Source of the DNA: Herpetosiphonaceae bacterium
GTDB taxonomy: Bacteria; Chloroflexota; Chloroflexia; Chloroflexales; Kallotenuaceae
Assembly: GCA_030147335.1 (NCBI GenBank)
Contig: JASKZZ010000160.1
Span: 1-13,125 of the forward strand
Reading direction: 5' to 3'
DNA: 13,125 nucleotides
Shown piece by piece: positions 1 to 7,155 of this stretch. The notes beneath the pieces were generated by a model. That model saw only the letters and a program-made list of their open reading frames with translations. It had not been told where the DNA came from and searched no databases. How positions within the stretch are numbered: the first letter of the stretch is position 1; each line of letters opens with the position of its first letter. Position numbers and translations under genes: made by a program.

Positions 1-120
1 GATGCTGCGCCGAAACCGCTGTCTGGCGCTCCTGATTGGAACAAGGCTTCGGGCGTCGTCGAGCGGCTGAAGGCGATGATCCATTTGCTCGCCATGAGTC
101 CCGATTTTAGCGTGCGCTAA
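1..120 (+). CDS. DUF1800 family protein, C-terminal end only
   Basis: An open frame enters from the left edge in frame 1 and ends at TAA (118-120), giving 39 residues. The tail contains VVERLKAMIHLLAMSPDFSVR-like residues. This hydrophobic helix followed by a 'l-l-a-SP-x-F-x-x-R' ending is how DUF1800 proteins typically finish. The following gene encodes a DUF1501 protein, and DUF1800 and DUF1501 genes are commonly adjacent and co-transcribed, which supports the call. The biochemical role of DUF1800 is not established; members are usually exported. Only the last helix is visible, so the call rests on that motif plus the neighbour. Confidence 0.72.
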   Translation, partial: DAAPKPLSGAPDWNKASGVVERLKAMIHLLAMSPDFSVR

Positions 121-183
121 TTTAGCAAAACATGGCTATGCAATTCACATCATGATGCTGTACCAACGGCCAAGGATACACGT

Positions 184-1494
184 ATGACCCTTTCACGACG
201 ACAATTTATGGTCGGCTGTAGCACCGCTATTGCGGCCATGGCTGGCGGTCGCATCGGCGAGCTTGCATTCGCCCGCGATTCATTTGCTGCGTCTGCAACA
301 GATGAAATTATAGTGGTTGTTTTTTTGCGCGGCGGCTGCGATGGCTTGAGCCTGGTCGCGCCGTTCCAAGACGGAAGTTACGTTACTCAACGTGGCTTCT
401 TAGCAATACCCGGCACATCCTCGGATGCGCTGACAACGAATAATGCATCGTATAACACTGGGTTCCGGCTGCATCCCCAGGCCGGTCCGCTCAAAGAGCT
501 GTACGATGCGCGTAAGCTGGCGATTGTCCATGCATGCGGCCTCAACGATGATACGCGCAGTCACTTCGACGCCATGGACTACATGGAGCGCGGTACGCCC
601 GGTAACAAAAACACGTCCACCGGTTGGCTAACACGCCATTTGCAATCGGCGGGAGTGAGCGGCGTTCTGCCAACTCTTGCCGCATCTAGTTCAACACCTG
701 CATCGCTACTCAACCATCCGGAAGCTGTGGCAATGGCCTCCGCCAATGATTTCAAGTTCATCGCTAACAGCTATCAGTCACAGGTCATGACGTCTTTGAA
801 AAAGATGTATGGCGGAACAACGGCTTTCCAAACCGTTGGTAGTCGTACATTGGAAACGATTGAAACATTGAGTACCGAGGAGCTAAACTACACGCCACTT
901 CCTGGCATCGCCTATCCCGATAATACGTTCGGCAATGCGATGAAAATGGTTGCGCAAATGATCAAGCTTGATCTTGGCCTACGGGTGGCTACCGTTGATT
1001 ATGGCGGGTGGGATACACACGATGCGCAAGGCAATGGTGCCGACGCCAATGGCTACTTCGCGCGCATGACGGGCGGATTGGCTCGTGGTTTGCACGCTTT
1101 CTACAACGATCTGCCGCAGCATCAGTCCAAGCTGACAGTGGTTGTTATGAGCGAGTTTGGCCGTCGCCTTGGCACAAATGCCAGTGGTGGCACAGACCAT
1201 GGCCACGGTAATGCGATGCTGGTGTTGGGTGGGCAGGTCAATGGCGGCGCAATGTATGGGTCATGGCCGGGCTTGATCGACCTTGACCAAAGCCAAGATC
1301 TCAAAATCACGACGGACTATCGCACGGTACTAAGTGAAATTGTTGTGCGACGGCTTGGCAATCCGTATCTTGGAAAGGTATTTCCAGGCTTAAACCAGTA
1401 CTCGCCACTTGGTATTACTGGAAGTGCAGCAGAGGATCTACCAATCAATTACTCATCAGGACATTCAGTCTACCTGCCGCTAACCACCCATTAA
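184..1494 (+). CDS. DUF1501 family protein, Tat-exported
   Basis: This 436-residue protein matches the length usual for DUF1501. It opens with a twin-arginine signal: S-R-R-Q-F at residues 4-8, then a hydrophobic alanine-rich stretch to about residue 29 and an AFA cleavage-like site near 28-30, so it should be folded before export. Family hallmarks are VVVFLRGGCDGL (44-55), an S-H-F-D-A-M-D-Y-M-E-R block near 125-135, GGWDTH near 275-280, SEFGRR, and GGTDHGHG near 337. The conserved Asp/His positions resemble those of the alkaline-phosphatase/sulfatase superfamily, so a metal-dependent hydrolase fold is plausible, but activity is unproven. The ATG is preceded by AAGGA (172-176) with 7-nt spacing. 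The 63-nt gap after the DUF1800 gene suggests co-transcription. The product is likely periplasmic or outside the cytoplasmic membrane. Confidence 0.9.
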   Translation: MTLSRRQFMVGCSTAIAAMAGGRIGELAFARDSFAASATDEIIVVVFLRGGCDGLSLVAPFQDGSYVTQRGFLAIPGTSSDALTTNNASYNTGFRLHPQAGPLKELYDARKLAIVHACGLNDDTRSHFDAMDYMERGTPGNKNTSTGWLTRHLQSAGVSGVLPTLAASSSTPASLLNHPEAVAMASANDFKFIANSYQSQVMTSLKKMYGGTTAFQTVGSRTLETIETLSTEELNYTPLPGIAYPDNTFGNAMKMVAQMIKLDLGLRVATVDYGGWDTHDAQGNGADANGYFARMTGGLARGLHAFYNDLPQHQSKLTVVVMSEFGRRLGTNASGGTDHGHGNAMLVLGGQVNGGAMYGSWPGLIDLDQSQDLKITTDYRTVLSEIVVRRLGNPYLGKVFPGLNQYSPLGITGSAAEDLPINYSSGHSVYLPLTTH

Positions 1495-1511
1495 TACTCC
1501 GATGAAGGTAT

Positions 1512-1548
1512 GCAACAAGCGAGCAGTGTATTGCTGCTCGCTTGTTGC
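1512..1548. terminator. Perfect 15-bp hairpin, probable bidirectional terminator
   Basis: The arms GCAACAAGCGAGCAG (1512-1526) and CTGCTCGCTTGTTGC (1534-1548) are exact reverse complements around a 7-nt loop. The hairpin starts 17 nt after the stop of the DUF1501 gene and ends 58 nt past the stop of the convergent glycosyltransferase operon, so it is placed to end transcription from both sides. No strong T-run follows on either strand, so termination may be only partly intrinsic or may rely on the stem itself. Confidence 0.75.
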
Positions 1549-1606
1549 GTCCTGTTGTATCCTCACTCGCTGCATCTTGACGACCACAATACCCCAGTGC
1601 TAGTGC

Positions 1607-2644
1607 TTATCCGCCGTGCTTGTTACGTTGAGTTCGCTTGCTTCGCAGATACGTCCATCGCTCTACCAGCCATGTCGTTAACTCGAATGGTGCAACACGG
1701 TCGATAAGCGAGGGCAAGATAGTCAACAATCGTGGTCGGACTTTTCCCGTTCCAATCGACCGTAGCACGTATGCAGCAGTTCGCTTAAGCGAACCTTGTT
1801 TGGCTTCGATTGCCGCAGCGGCGCTATAAACGTCGGCATATAACGCTTGCTTGTGCTGCTGGTACTGACGAGCAGCTTGCTCATTGGCGAAGAAATTATC
1901 AAGAATCCTGAGCCAATCGCGATAAAATAGGCTGTAATCGGCAACCGTTTTTGATTGATTGTGTAAGCGATAGGTTGCAATGGAACGCTGTTCGTACCAA
2001 AAGTTCGTTACCTGGGCTGCGCGACTCCAATAGTCGGAGTCCATGCTGTAGCGGAACGATATGTTAATCGGCCCGATTCTTTCGCAAACCGAACGTTTGA
2101 TAAATGTGGTCGGCTGAATTGGAATGGTAAGGCGCAGTACCTCAATTAGATTGTACGGGCGGCCATAGAACGTGTACAGCGGCTCCCCGTCCTGATCGGT
2201 GTACACGACATCACCATACACGATTTCGCAGTCAGGATGAGCTAGTAACGCATTTACCTGTGTTTGGATCGCTCCTGGCAAATACGTATCATCGCTGTTG
2301 AGCCACGCTATAATCTCGCCCCGACACCGACTCCAGCCCTTGTTGATGGCATCGCTTTGTCCTTGGTCTTGCTCGCTCAACCAGTGAAAGCGCGGATCAT
2401 GCTCGTATTCTTTCAGAATCGAAAGTGTATCATCGGTGCTGCCGCCATCAATCACCCAATACTCAATGTTTGGATACTCCTGACTCAATACACTGGTAAT
2501 GGTTTCTCGAATAAAATGTCCCTGATTATAGGATGGAGTGACAATGCTGACGAGTGGTAGCGATGGCTGGTTAATAACAACAGGTGGTAGCGACTGCGGA
2601 GTGGGGTAGGTGTCCCATGTAATTTGGCGTTGCGATGGTTCCAA
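1607..2644 (-). CDS. Glycosyltransferase family 2 (GT-A fold)
   Basis: Inverting glycosyltransferase, probably adding one sugar of a lipid-linked oligosaccharide at the cytoplasmic face. Numbering from the TTG at 2644 gives 345 residues. The GT2 core follows a short N-terminal segment: LVSIVTPSYNQGHF near 31-44, the VIDGGSTDDT nucleotide-binding turn near 64-73, the metal-binding NSDD block near 116-119, and M-D-S-D-Y-W near 201-206, where the acidic residue is the likely base. There are no membrane helices. The open frame extends to another TTG at 2698, but no ribosome site precedes that one. The TTG at 2644 lies 2 nt after the stop of the upstream gene and is preceded by GAGGAG (2656-2661), so I prefer it. 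This is the last gene of the operon. Its sugar donor cannot be told from sequence. Confidence 0.9.
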   Translation of the reverse strand: MEPSQRQITWDTYPTPQSLPPVVINQPSLPLVSIVTPSYNQGHFIRETITSVLSQEYPNIEYWVIDGGSTDDTLSILKEYEHDPRFHWLSEQDQGQSDAINKGWSRCRGEIIAWLNSDDTYLPGAIQTQVNALLAHPDCEIVYGDVVYTDQDGEPLYTFYGRPYNLIEVLRLTIPIQPTTFIKRSVCERIGPINISFRYSMDSDYWSRAAQVTNFWYEQRSIATYRLHNQSKTVADYSLFYRDWLRILDNFFANEQAARQYQQHKQALYADVYSAAAAIEAKQGSLKRTAAYVLRSIGTGKVRPRLLTILPSLIDRVAPFELTTWLVERWTYLRSKRTQRNKHGG

Positions 2645-2646
2645 AG

Positions 2647-3768
2647 CTATCCAAGCTCCTCGAAAAGTTCGACGGTTTGCTGTTGGCAGCGCTGCCAAGT
2701 AAAGGTTTGTGCCCGAGCAATGCCTGCAGCCACACGTTCATAACGTTCTTGCTGTGCCATAGCTGCGACTTGCTGCAAACACGCGCTGATCGATTCAATG
2801 CTACGAGGGTCGAAATACAGGGCCACTTCGCCGCCTACTTCCGGCATTGATGATGTGTTAGAGGTCGCAACGATCGTTCCGCTGGCCATAGCCTCCAAGA
2901 TCGGTAAGCCAAACCCTTCATACTCGGACGGATACACGAATGCTGCGGCGCCTGCATAGCTAATTCGCAGCGTTTGCTCGTCAACATTTGTCAACAAACG
3001 CACGTGTTGTTGGAGTTGATATCTCGCTATCTGAGCTTTTTCTTGCTCCGTAAAGCCGCCTGTATCGGGCGAGATGATGAGCAGATCAAAATCACGGGCA
3101 AGACGAGATTCACTAAACGCTACTAATAAGCGTCCGAAGTTTTTGTGAAATGTTCGATGCCCAACAAATAAAAAGTAAGGCTTTTGGTTGCTATATGATG
3201 TAAGCTGCTGGCTATCGAAGAAGAATTGTTCTACTCCTAAATGCGTTACCAGGATTTTGGCCTTTGTAGCTGGATAGCACGTCATAATATCTTGAGCAGT
3301 ATGGTCACTAATCGCGATCAACACATCGGCTTCCGTGATGCAACGCTTCTTTTCTGCGATAAACGCACGTACTCGATGATCAGCGCTCGGAAACCAGTTA
3401 GGATACAGTTCATGGATCATGTCGTACACGGTGTACACACGGGTAGCATTGGTCCATGTATTTCCATAGTATGGGTTGAACAACACAGTTGCACGTTCCC
3501 GTAAGGCAGCAAGTGAAGCCCACGCAGTATTCACACCTAATCGCCGGCTCCCTCGGAAGACAAGCTGACGTATATGTTTCGCAGGCGCATAATCTCGTTC
3601 TTGTGACGAGCAAATGATGGTGCTGCTTCCAAAGCGGCTGATAATACCGTTGGTTACGTGGTGAACGTACCGAGCAATACCTCGCTGTGATCCATGCGAA
3701 AACAAATTATCGTTGATGAAAATTCGTGGGGATTGGCGATCAATTGAGCGCGTGTGCAGACTAAACAA
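2647..3768 (-). CDS. Glycosyltransferase family 4 (GT-B fold)
   Basis: Retaining GT4-type glycosyltransferase of 373 residues, the usual length for the family. The N-terminal acceptor half contains IFINDNLFSHGSQRGIARYV (16-35), with the RGIxRY signature common in mannosyl- and rhamnosyl-transferases of O-antigen clusters. The C-terminal donor half has FVGHRTFHKN (201-210), then YPSEYEGFGLPILEA, in which E284-x7-E292 is the GT4 nucleotide-sugar binding motif, followed by MPEVGGEVALYFDP (308-321). No membrane segments are present. The start is TTG at 3768, preceded by GGGGA 6 nt upstream. It overlaps the end of the methyltransferase gene by 8 nt, so translation is probably coupled. A downstream start would cut into the conserved N-terminal strand. 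It likely acts on a lipid-linked intermediate; the sugar is unknown. Confidence 0.92.
   Translation of the reverse strand: MFSLHTRSIDRQSPRIFINDNLFSHGSQRGIARYVHHVTNGIISRFGSSTIICSSQERDYAPAKHIRQLVFRGSRRLGVNTAWASLAALRERATVLFNPYYGNTWTNATRVYTVYDMIHELYPNWFPSADHRVRAFIAEKKRCITEADVLIAISDHTAQDIMTCYPATKAKILVTHLGVEQFFFDSQQLTSYSNQKPYFLFVGHRTFHKNFGRLLVAFSESRLARDFDLLIISPDTGGFTEQEKAQIARYQLQQHVRLLTNVDEQTLRISYAGAAAFVYPSEYEGFGLPILEAMASGTIVATSNTSSMPEVGGEVALYFDPRSIESISACLQQVAAMAQQERYERVAAGIARAQTFTWQRCQQQTVELFEELG
2656..2661 (-). promoter_or_regulatory. Shine-Dalgarno deciding the TTG start of the GT2 gene
   Basis: On the minus strand GAGGAG lies inside the last codons of the upstream glycosyltransferase, 11 nt before the TTG at 2644. 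The spacing is slightly long, but the alternative TTG at 2698 has no purine-rich site. The arrangement implies translational coupling to the upstream gene. Confidence 0.5.
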
Positions 3769-4543
3769 TGGCTGTCCCCGTTACTTTGTAGTAGTCGTCA
3801 GCCAGCAGCGATTTGCGCTTAATCAATGGGCTTAGCATATATGAAAACTTGTGGCTTGACACAAATCGAAAGGTAAGCGGTGAGATTGTTTTCGGCGTGA
3901 GTAGATGCAGGGTGCTGCGGTTGGAATACAAGTGTAGCCCAAATCGCTTTGCGACTTGCTTTAGCGACTGATACGTGTACAACGCCACGTGCTGCCCATG
4001 TTCCAAACCGTAATACCACCATTCTCCAGGCTTTGGATTTGCTGGCGGAATAAGCACTGTGCTAAAAAGGATGCTACTCGAAAAACTCAGGATCTTTTCA
4101 ATTTCGCTGATCGGGTCAGCAAGGTGTTCAAATACTTCAAATGCTGTCGCCGCTGCGTATTCACCGTTGCCGCCTGGATCAGAGTCAAAGCCCTTCGCGA
4201 ACAGGTTGTCACAAAACTTGTCGTAGCGATAAAAGTTGAAGCCATGATCGCGCATTATGCGGACAAAAAGGCCATAGCCGCCGCCATAATCAATGAATTT
4301 TGCATCGCGATCAAACAGCACGCCGAGTGTCGTTTTTGACCGACGCGCCAAGTGAATGTTACGTCCGACTAAGCCTAAATCGCTGCTGGTGATAGCGTTT
4401 GTATAGGCTTGATCGAGCCAATACGGTTCTTCCGTTTGGATAAACCCACAATTGTTACATTGAACATATTGTACATCGTATTTATTTAGAACTTTTGCCC
4501 GAGCAAGCGCTTGAGCCGAGCTGTCACAAATTTTACATTTCAT
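3761..4543 (-). CDS. Class I SAM-dependent methyltransferase with N-terminal zinc ribbon
   Basis: Protein of 260 residues with two parts. The N-terminus holds C3-x2-C6 and C29-x2-C32, a likely zinc site like the putative zinc-binding domain at the front of sugar methyltransferases (Methyltransf_13 type). A Rossmann methyltransferase domain follows: motif I is FIDYGGGYG (83-91), and an acidic FEVFEHLADP block lies at 135-144. The stretch EHGQHVALYT near 181-190 matches the 'H-V-x-x-Y/F-T/S' region of Methyltransf_23 proteins. It lacks the extra C-terminal domain of the roughly 410-residue sugar C-methyltransferases. The start is ATG at 4543 with only a weak ribosome site. Lying between glycosyltransferase genes, it probably methylates a sugar of the polysaccharide, as nucleotide sugar or on the growing chain. 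O- versus C-methylation cannot be decided. Confidence 0.85.
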   Translation of the reverse strand: MKCKICDSSAQALARAKVLNKYDVQYVQCNNCGFIQTEEPYWLDQAYTNAITSSDLGLVGRNIHLARRSKTTLGVLFDRDAKFIDYGGGYGLFVRIMRDHGFNFYRYDKFCDNLFAKGFDSDPGGNGEYAAATAFEVFEHLADPISEIEKILSFSSSILFSTVLIPPANPKPGEWWYYGLEHGQHVALYTYQSLKQVAKRFGLHLYSNRSTLHLLTPKTISPLTFRFVSSHKFSYMLSPLIKRKSLLADDYYKVTGTAIV

Positions 4544-4578
4544 CCAAATATCGCCGTAATCCTTGTCGTATAGGTAAA

Positions 4579-5658
4579 TTATCGTATGTTCTTGAGCGAG
4601 ATTCGTATGCCTTCAACAGCTCGTCGTGGACGCAGCAAGGAATGTGGGGAAGTAGCTGAAGCCCACTGAATTTTCCCCTGCCTCCACAATGAAGGAGTAA
4701 GCAGTGGTGGGGATGCTGACGACTCAATCGCCGCAATGACTTGTTGTGTAAAACGATCCCAGTTGAAATGGTTTTCGAGCAGTTCCCAATTTGTAGCCTG
4801 CATCGTCGTTAATGTTGTTTCCGACACATACTGCAAATGCTGGAGGATCGCAGCAGCATCAGATGCATTGTCCAATGGAACATTCACGATCCCTGGATAA
4901 TCCGTATATCCACTTTGTGGCGTGCAGATCGGGACCAGCCCCCATGCCATTGCTTCCAAGACTGTAGTCGGATTGGCATCGGCTTTTCCAACCGTGACCA
5001 AAAAATCGTAGTTGCTCAGCAACTGTTTCGCCGAATGATTTGCAAAGTCCTGGAAGCCAAGTGCAGTTAATCCTACGATTGGTTCTGGTCCTGTGCCGAT
5101 CCATGCAAACTCATTGCCAGTCAGCCGCTTTGCTATTTCCGACAAGTATGGCGTATTTTTCATCCATCCTGTATGACCAATATACACGAAGCGACGGCTG
5201 CCAGGCTTGTTGAATGTGGACTTGATCGGTGGGAAGTCTGCGCGATCAACGGCAAGATCAACATGCACCATTTTAGGACGCCAATGCGCAAATGTCGATT
5301 GTTGGATAGAGTTGAACCAGTATCGACCCGTGATTGATAGATACAGATCGCAGTACGGCAGCACATTATTCAAAAAGGCGACCTGTACATCATCGCCGTG
5401 ATGATAAGGTGACAAGGCAATAACACGCTTCCAGCCAGGGTGTTTCATGCTGCGTCTGAAGCATGTCCAAGGAGCAGGGTGAGGATGACCTACAAGTACG
5501 TCATTCGGGCCGGGAACAATAGTGGTAGTACCATCCCAATCATATACAACCACATTGTAGTGCTGTTCCAGCCGCTGGTGTACATTTCGGCCAATTGCAT
5601 CCGGACATGATATTTTTGAACCATGTGGATATACAAGATGTACTGTTGTTTGTGTCAT
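4579..5658 (-). CDS. Glycosyltransferase, GT4-like (GT-B fold)
   Basis: A 359-residue protein with the layout of a group 1 glycosyltransferase but a divergent N-terminal half. The donor half carries RRFVYIGHTGWMKNTPYLSE (155-174), AWIGTGPEP (185-193) and ADANPTTVLEAMAWGLVPI. There the usual E-x7-E is D227-x7-E235, an Asp for the first Glu. The N-terminal half includes HLVYPHGSKISCPDAIGRNV (7-26) and GHPHPAPW (57-64). No membrane segments are seen, and the last 45 residues are rich in Pro, Arg and Ser. ATG at 5658 is the first start and has only a weak ribosome site. Gaps of 48 nt to the flippase and 35 nt to the methyltransferase keep it in the operon. It likely transfers a sugar to the lipid-linked repeat unit; donor and acceptor are unknown. 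Confidence 0.83.
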   Translation of the reverse strand: MTQTTVHLVYPHGSKISCPDAIGRNVHQRLEQHYNVVVYDWDGTTTIVPGPNDVLVGHPHPAPWTCFRRSMKHPGWKRVIALSPYHHGDDVQVAFLNNVLPYCDLYLSITGRYWFNSIQQSTFAHWRPKMVHVDLAVDRADFPPIKSTFNKPGSRRFVYIGHTGWMKNTPYLSEIAKRLTGNEFAWIGTGPEPIVGLTALGFQDFANHSAKQLLSNYDFLVTVGKADANPTTVLEAMAWGLVPICTPQSGYTDYPGIVNVPLDNASDAAAILQHLQYVSETTLTTMQATNWELLENHFNWDRFTQQVIAAIESSASPPLLTPSLWRQGKIQWASATSPHSLLRPRRAVEGIRISLKNIR

Positions 5659-5706
5659 ACAAAATCTAAGTTTCCAAAACGTTTGCTCAAGCCCGGACCG
5701 TCGTTG

Positions 5707-7155
5707 TTACGATTCAACACTGGCTTCAATGCTGTGATTGGTCGGTGTTGCAACTAGCTGAAACACAAACTTTCGTACGTAAAACAATGACGGCAAAAAG
5801 ATACACAAAACTTGAGAAATGATTGTACCGTAGACAACCCCTGCAACCCCTATCGATTGTGTAAACATAATTGACAAAAACAAATTGACAATTGCCATCG
5901 ACAAGGCACAAATAACCTGAAAGCCAATTACATTCACACCATTTAGGAACATCGCTAATGGACCGCCAAATCCATTCAAAACGCACCATAAGCCCAGACC
6001 AAGCAGCAGAATAAATTGTGGCTGAATTTCTGGTCCCGCCCATGCAGCGATGATCTGTGGTCCCCATAGCACTAGAACAAGTGCAACTGTAACGTTGATC
6101 AGCAAGCCTATGCAAATGGATCGGCGTAATGTTTGTTTAACCCATGCTACATCACCACGTATCAACGCTTCACCATATGCAGGCCATAACGGTGTTAATA
6201 CAAAACTTAGGATTGTGGGTCCAAACGCAAACAACTTAAGCGGAACTGCATATTGTGCTACTTGGTCGGCGCCTAAAATACGGCTGATAACGAGGTTGTC
6301 GGACTGATAGCCGACTGTGACCGCGATTTGAAGTGCCAAAAACAATCCACTAATCTTGACGATCCGCCGCATTGCCGTTGGAGTAAGATGTTTCAAACGT
6401 GGCCGCAACCAGGGACGACGTTTGCTAAATAGCGCAAGGCTGTTGAGTAGCGATGTGAGCACGGTGCTGCCCGCAAGACATAACACCAGCCAGGGCAAAC
6501 CTGCCTGATAGGAGATGGCAATAAGAATCGCACCAATGCCAACGATCCCGCTCAGCATCCCCCAGATATTGTTGACATAGCCCTCCTGATAGCCTGCATT
6601 GACCTGCTGTGCAACACTTAATGGCAAATTTAGCAAAAAGCAGCCGATAAAGACTGCGAGGGCTGGCCCTGCCTCTTCGGCGGCTTGCTTTGAATTAACA
6701 TTGAAGATCCATTGCCAGTCAACGATTGGATACACCAACCAGAACATCACAGTCAGAGCTAGCGAGATTGCGCCAAGAGAAAAAAATGTGCTGGAAACAT
6801 ATTGCTGGGCTTGAACATCATCATTTCGTCCGCTGGATTCGGCAACCATGTTAATTAAGCCATTGCCCATGCCTAGGTCAACGAAACTCAGCATGGTAAT
6901 GACCGAAGTAATGGTCATCCACAGGCCGTAACGCTCTGCTCCCAAATAATTTACCGTCAGCGGCACAATGAGCAGTCCGGTCAATATTGTTACAATGCGT
7001 GCTGCCGCTGTAACAAGCGCAGTTAGCGCGATACGGCGGTACCGTTCTTGGGAGCGGCTGGCCGCGGTCAAGCCATCTGTATGCCGTAGATATTGCCATA
7101 GTTGCTTGCCGCGCGCACGAATGCGTTGGACCTGGTTAAGGCGCTGTTCGTACAT
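5707..7155 (-). CDS. Oligosaccharide flippase, Wzx-like (MOP superfamily)
   Basis: A 482-residue polytopic membrane protein, the usual Wzx size, with around 12-14 predicted hydrophobic helices. After a basic cytoplasmic N-terminus of about 40 residues the first helix runs near 43-67, followed by the conserved LGAERYGLW (71-79) and FVDLGMGNGLIN (91-102) typical of polysaccharide-biosynthesis flippases. A further family block, LTPLWPAYGEA, lies at 320-330. It would move an undecaprenyl-linked sugar unit across the cytoplasmic membrane. Its ATG (7155) directly follows the stop of the epimerase gene with no intervening base and no clear ribosome site, which points to translational coupling. Its presence implies a Wzx/Wzy-type pathway, although no Wzy polymerase is seen in the window. 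Confidence 0.9.
   Translation of the reverse strand: MYEQRLNQVQRIRARGKQLWQYLRHTDGLTAASRSQERYRRIALTALVTAAARIVTILTGLLIVPLTVNYLGAERYGLWMTITSVITMLSFVDLGMGNGLINMVAESSGRNDDVQAQQYVSSTFFSLGAISLALTVMFWLVYPIVDWQWIFNVNSKQAAEEAGPALAVFIGCFLLNLPLSVAQQVNAGYQEGYVNNIWGMLSGIVGIGAILIAISYQAGLPWLVLCLAGSTVLTSLLNSLALFSKRRPWLRPRLKHLTPTAMRRIVKISGLFLALQIAVTVGYQSDNLVISRILGADQVAQYAVPLKLFAFGPTILSFVLTPLWPAYGEALIRGDVAWVKQTLRRSICIGLLINVTVALVLVLWGPQIIAAWAGPEIQPQFILLLGLGLWCVLNGFGGPLAMFLNGVNVIGFQVICALSMAIVNLFLSIMFTQSIGVAGVVYGTIISQVLCIFLPSLFYVRKFVFQLVATPTNHSIEASVES

Noticed and set aside
1510..1707. 65-codon plus-strand open frame after the DUF1501 gene
   Set aside because: It runs straight through the perfect hairpin at 1512-1548 and into the antisense of the GT2 gene. 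Its composition shows no protein-like pattern.
2645..2698. N-terminal extension of the GT2 gene to TTG 2698
   Set aside because: No ribosome site precedes it, it would overlap the upstream gene by 52 nt, and the extra residues are not part of the GT2 core. The TTG at 2644 has GAGGAG upstream. It cannot be fully excluded.
3989..4339. 116-codon plus-strand open frame
   Set aside because: Antisense shadow of the methyltransferase gene, which has clear SAM-binding and zinc-ribbon motifs.
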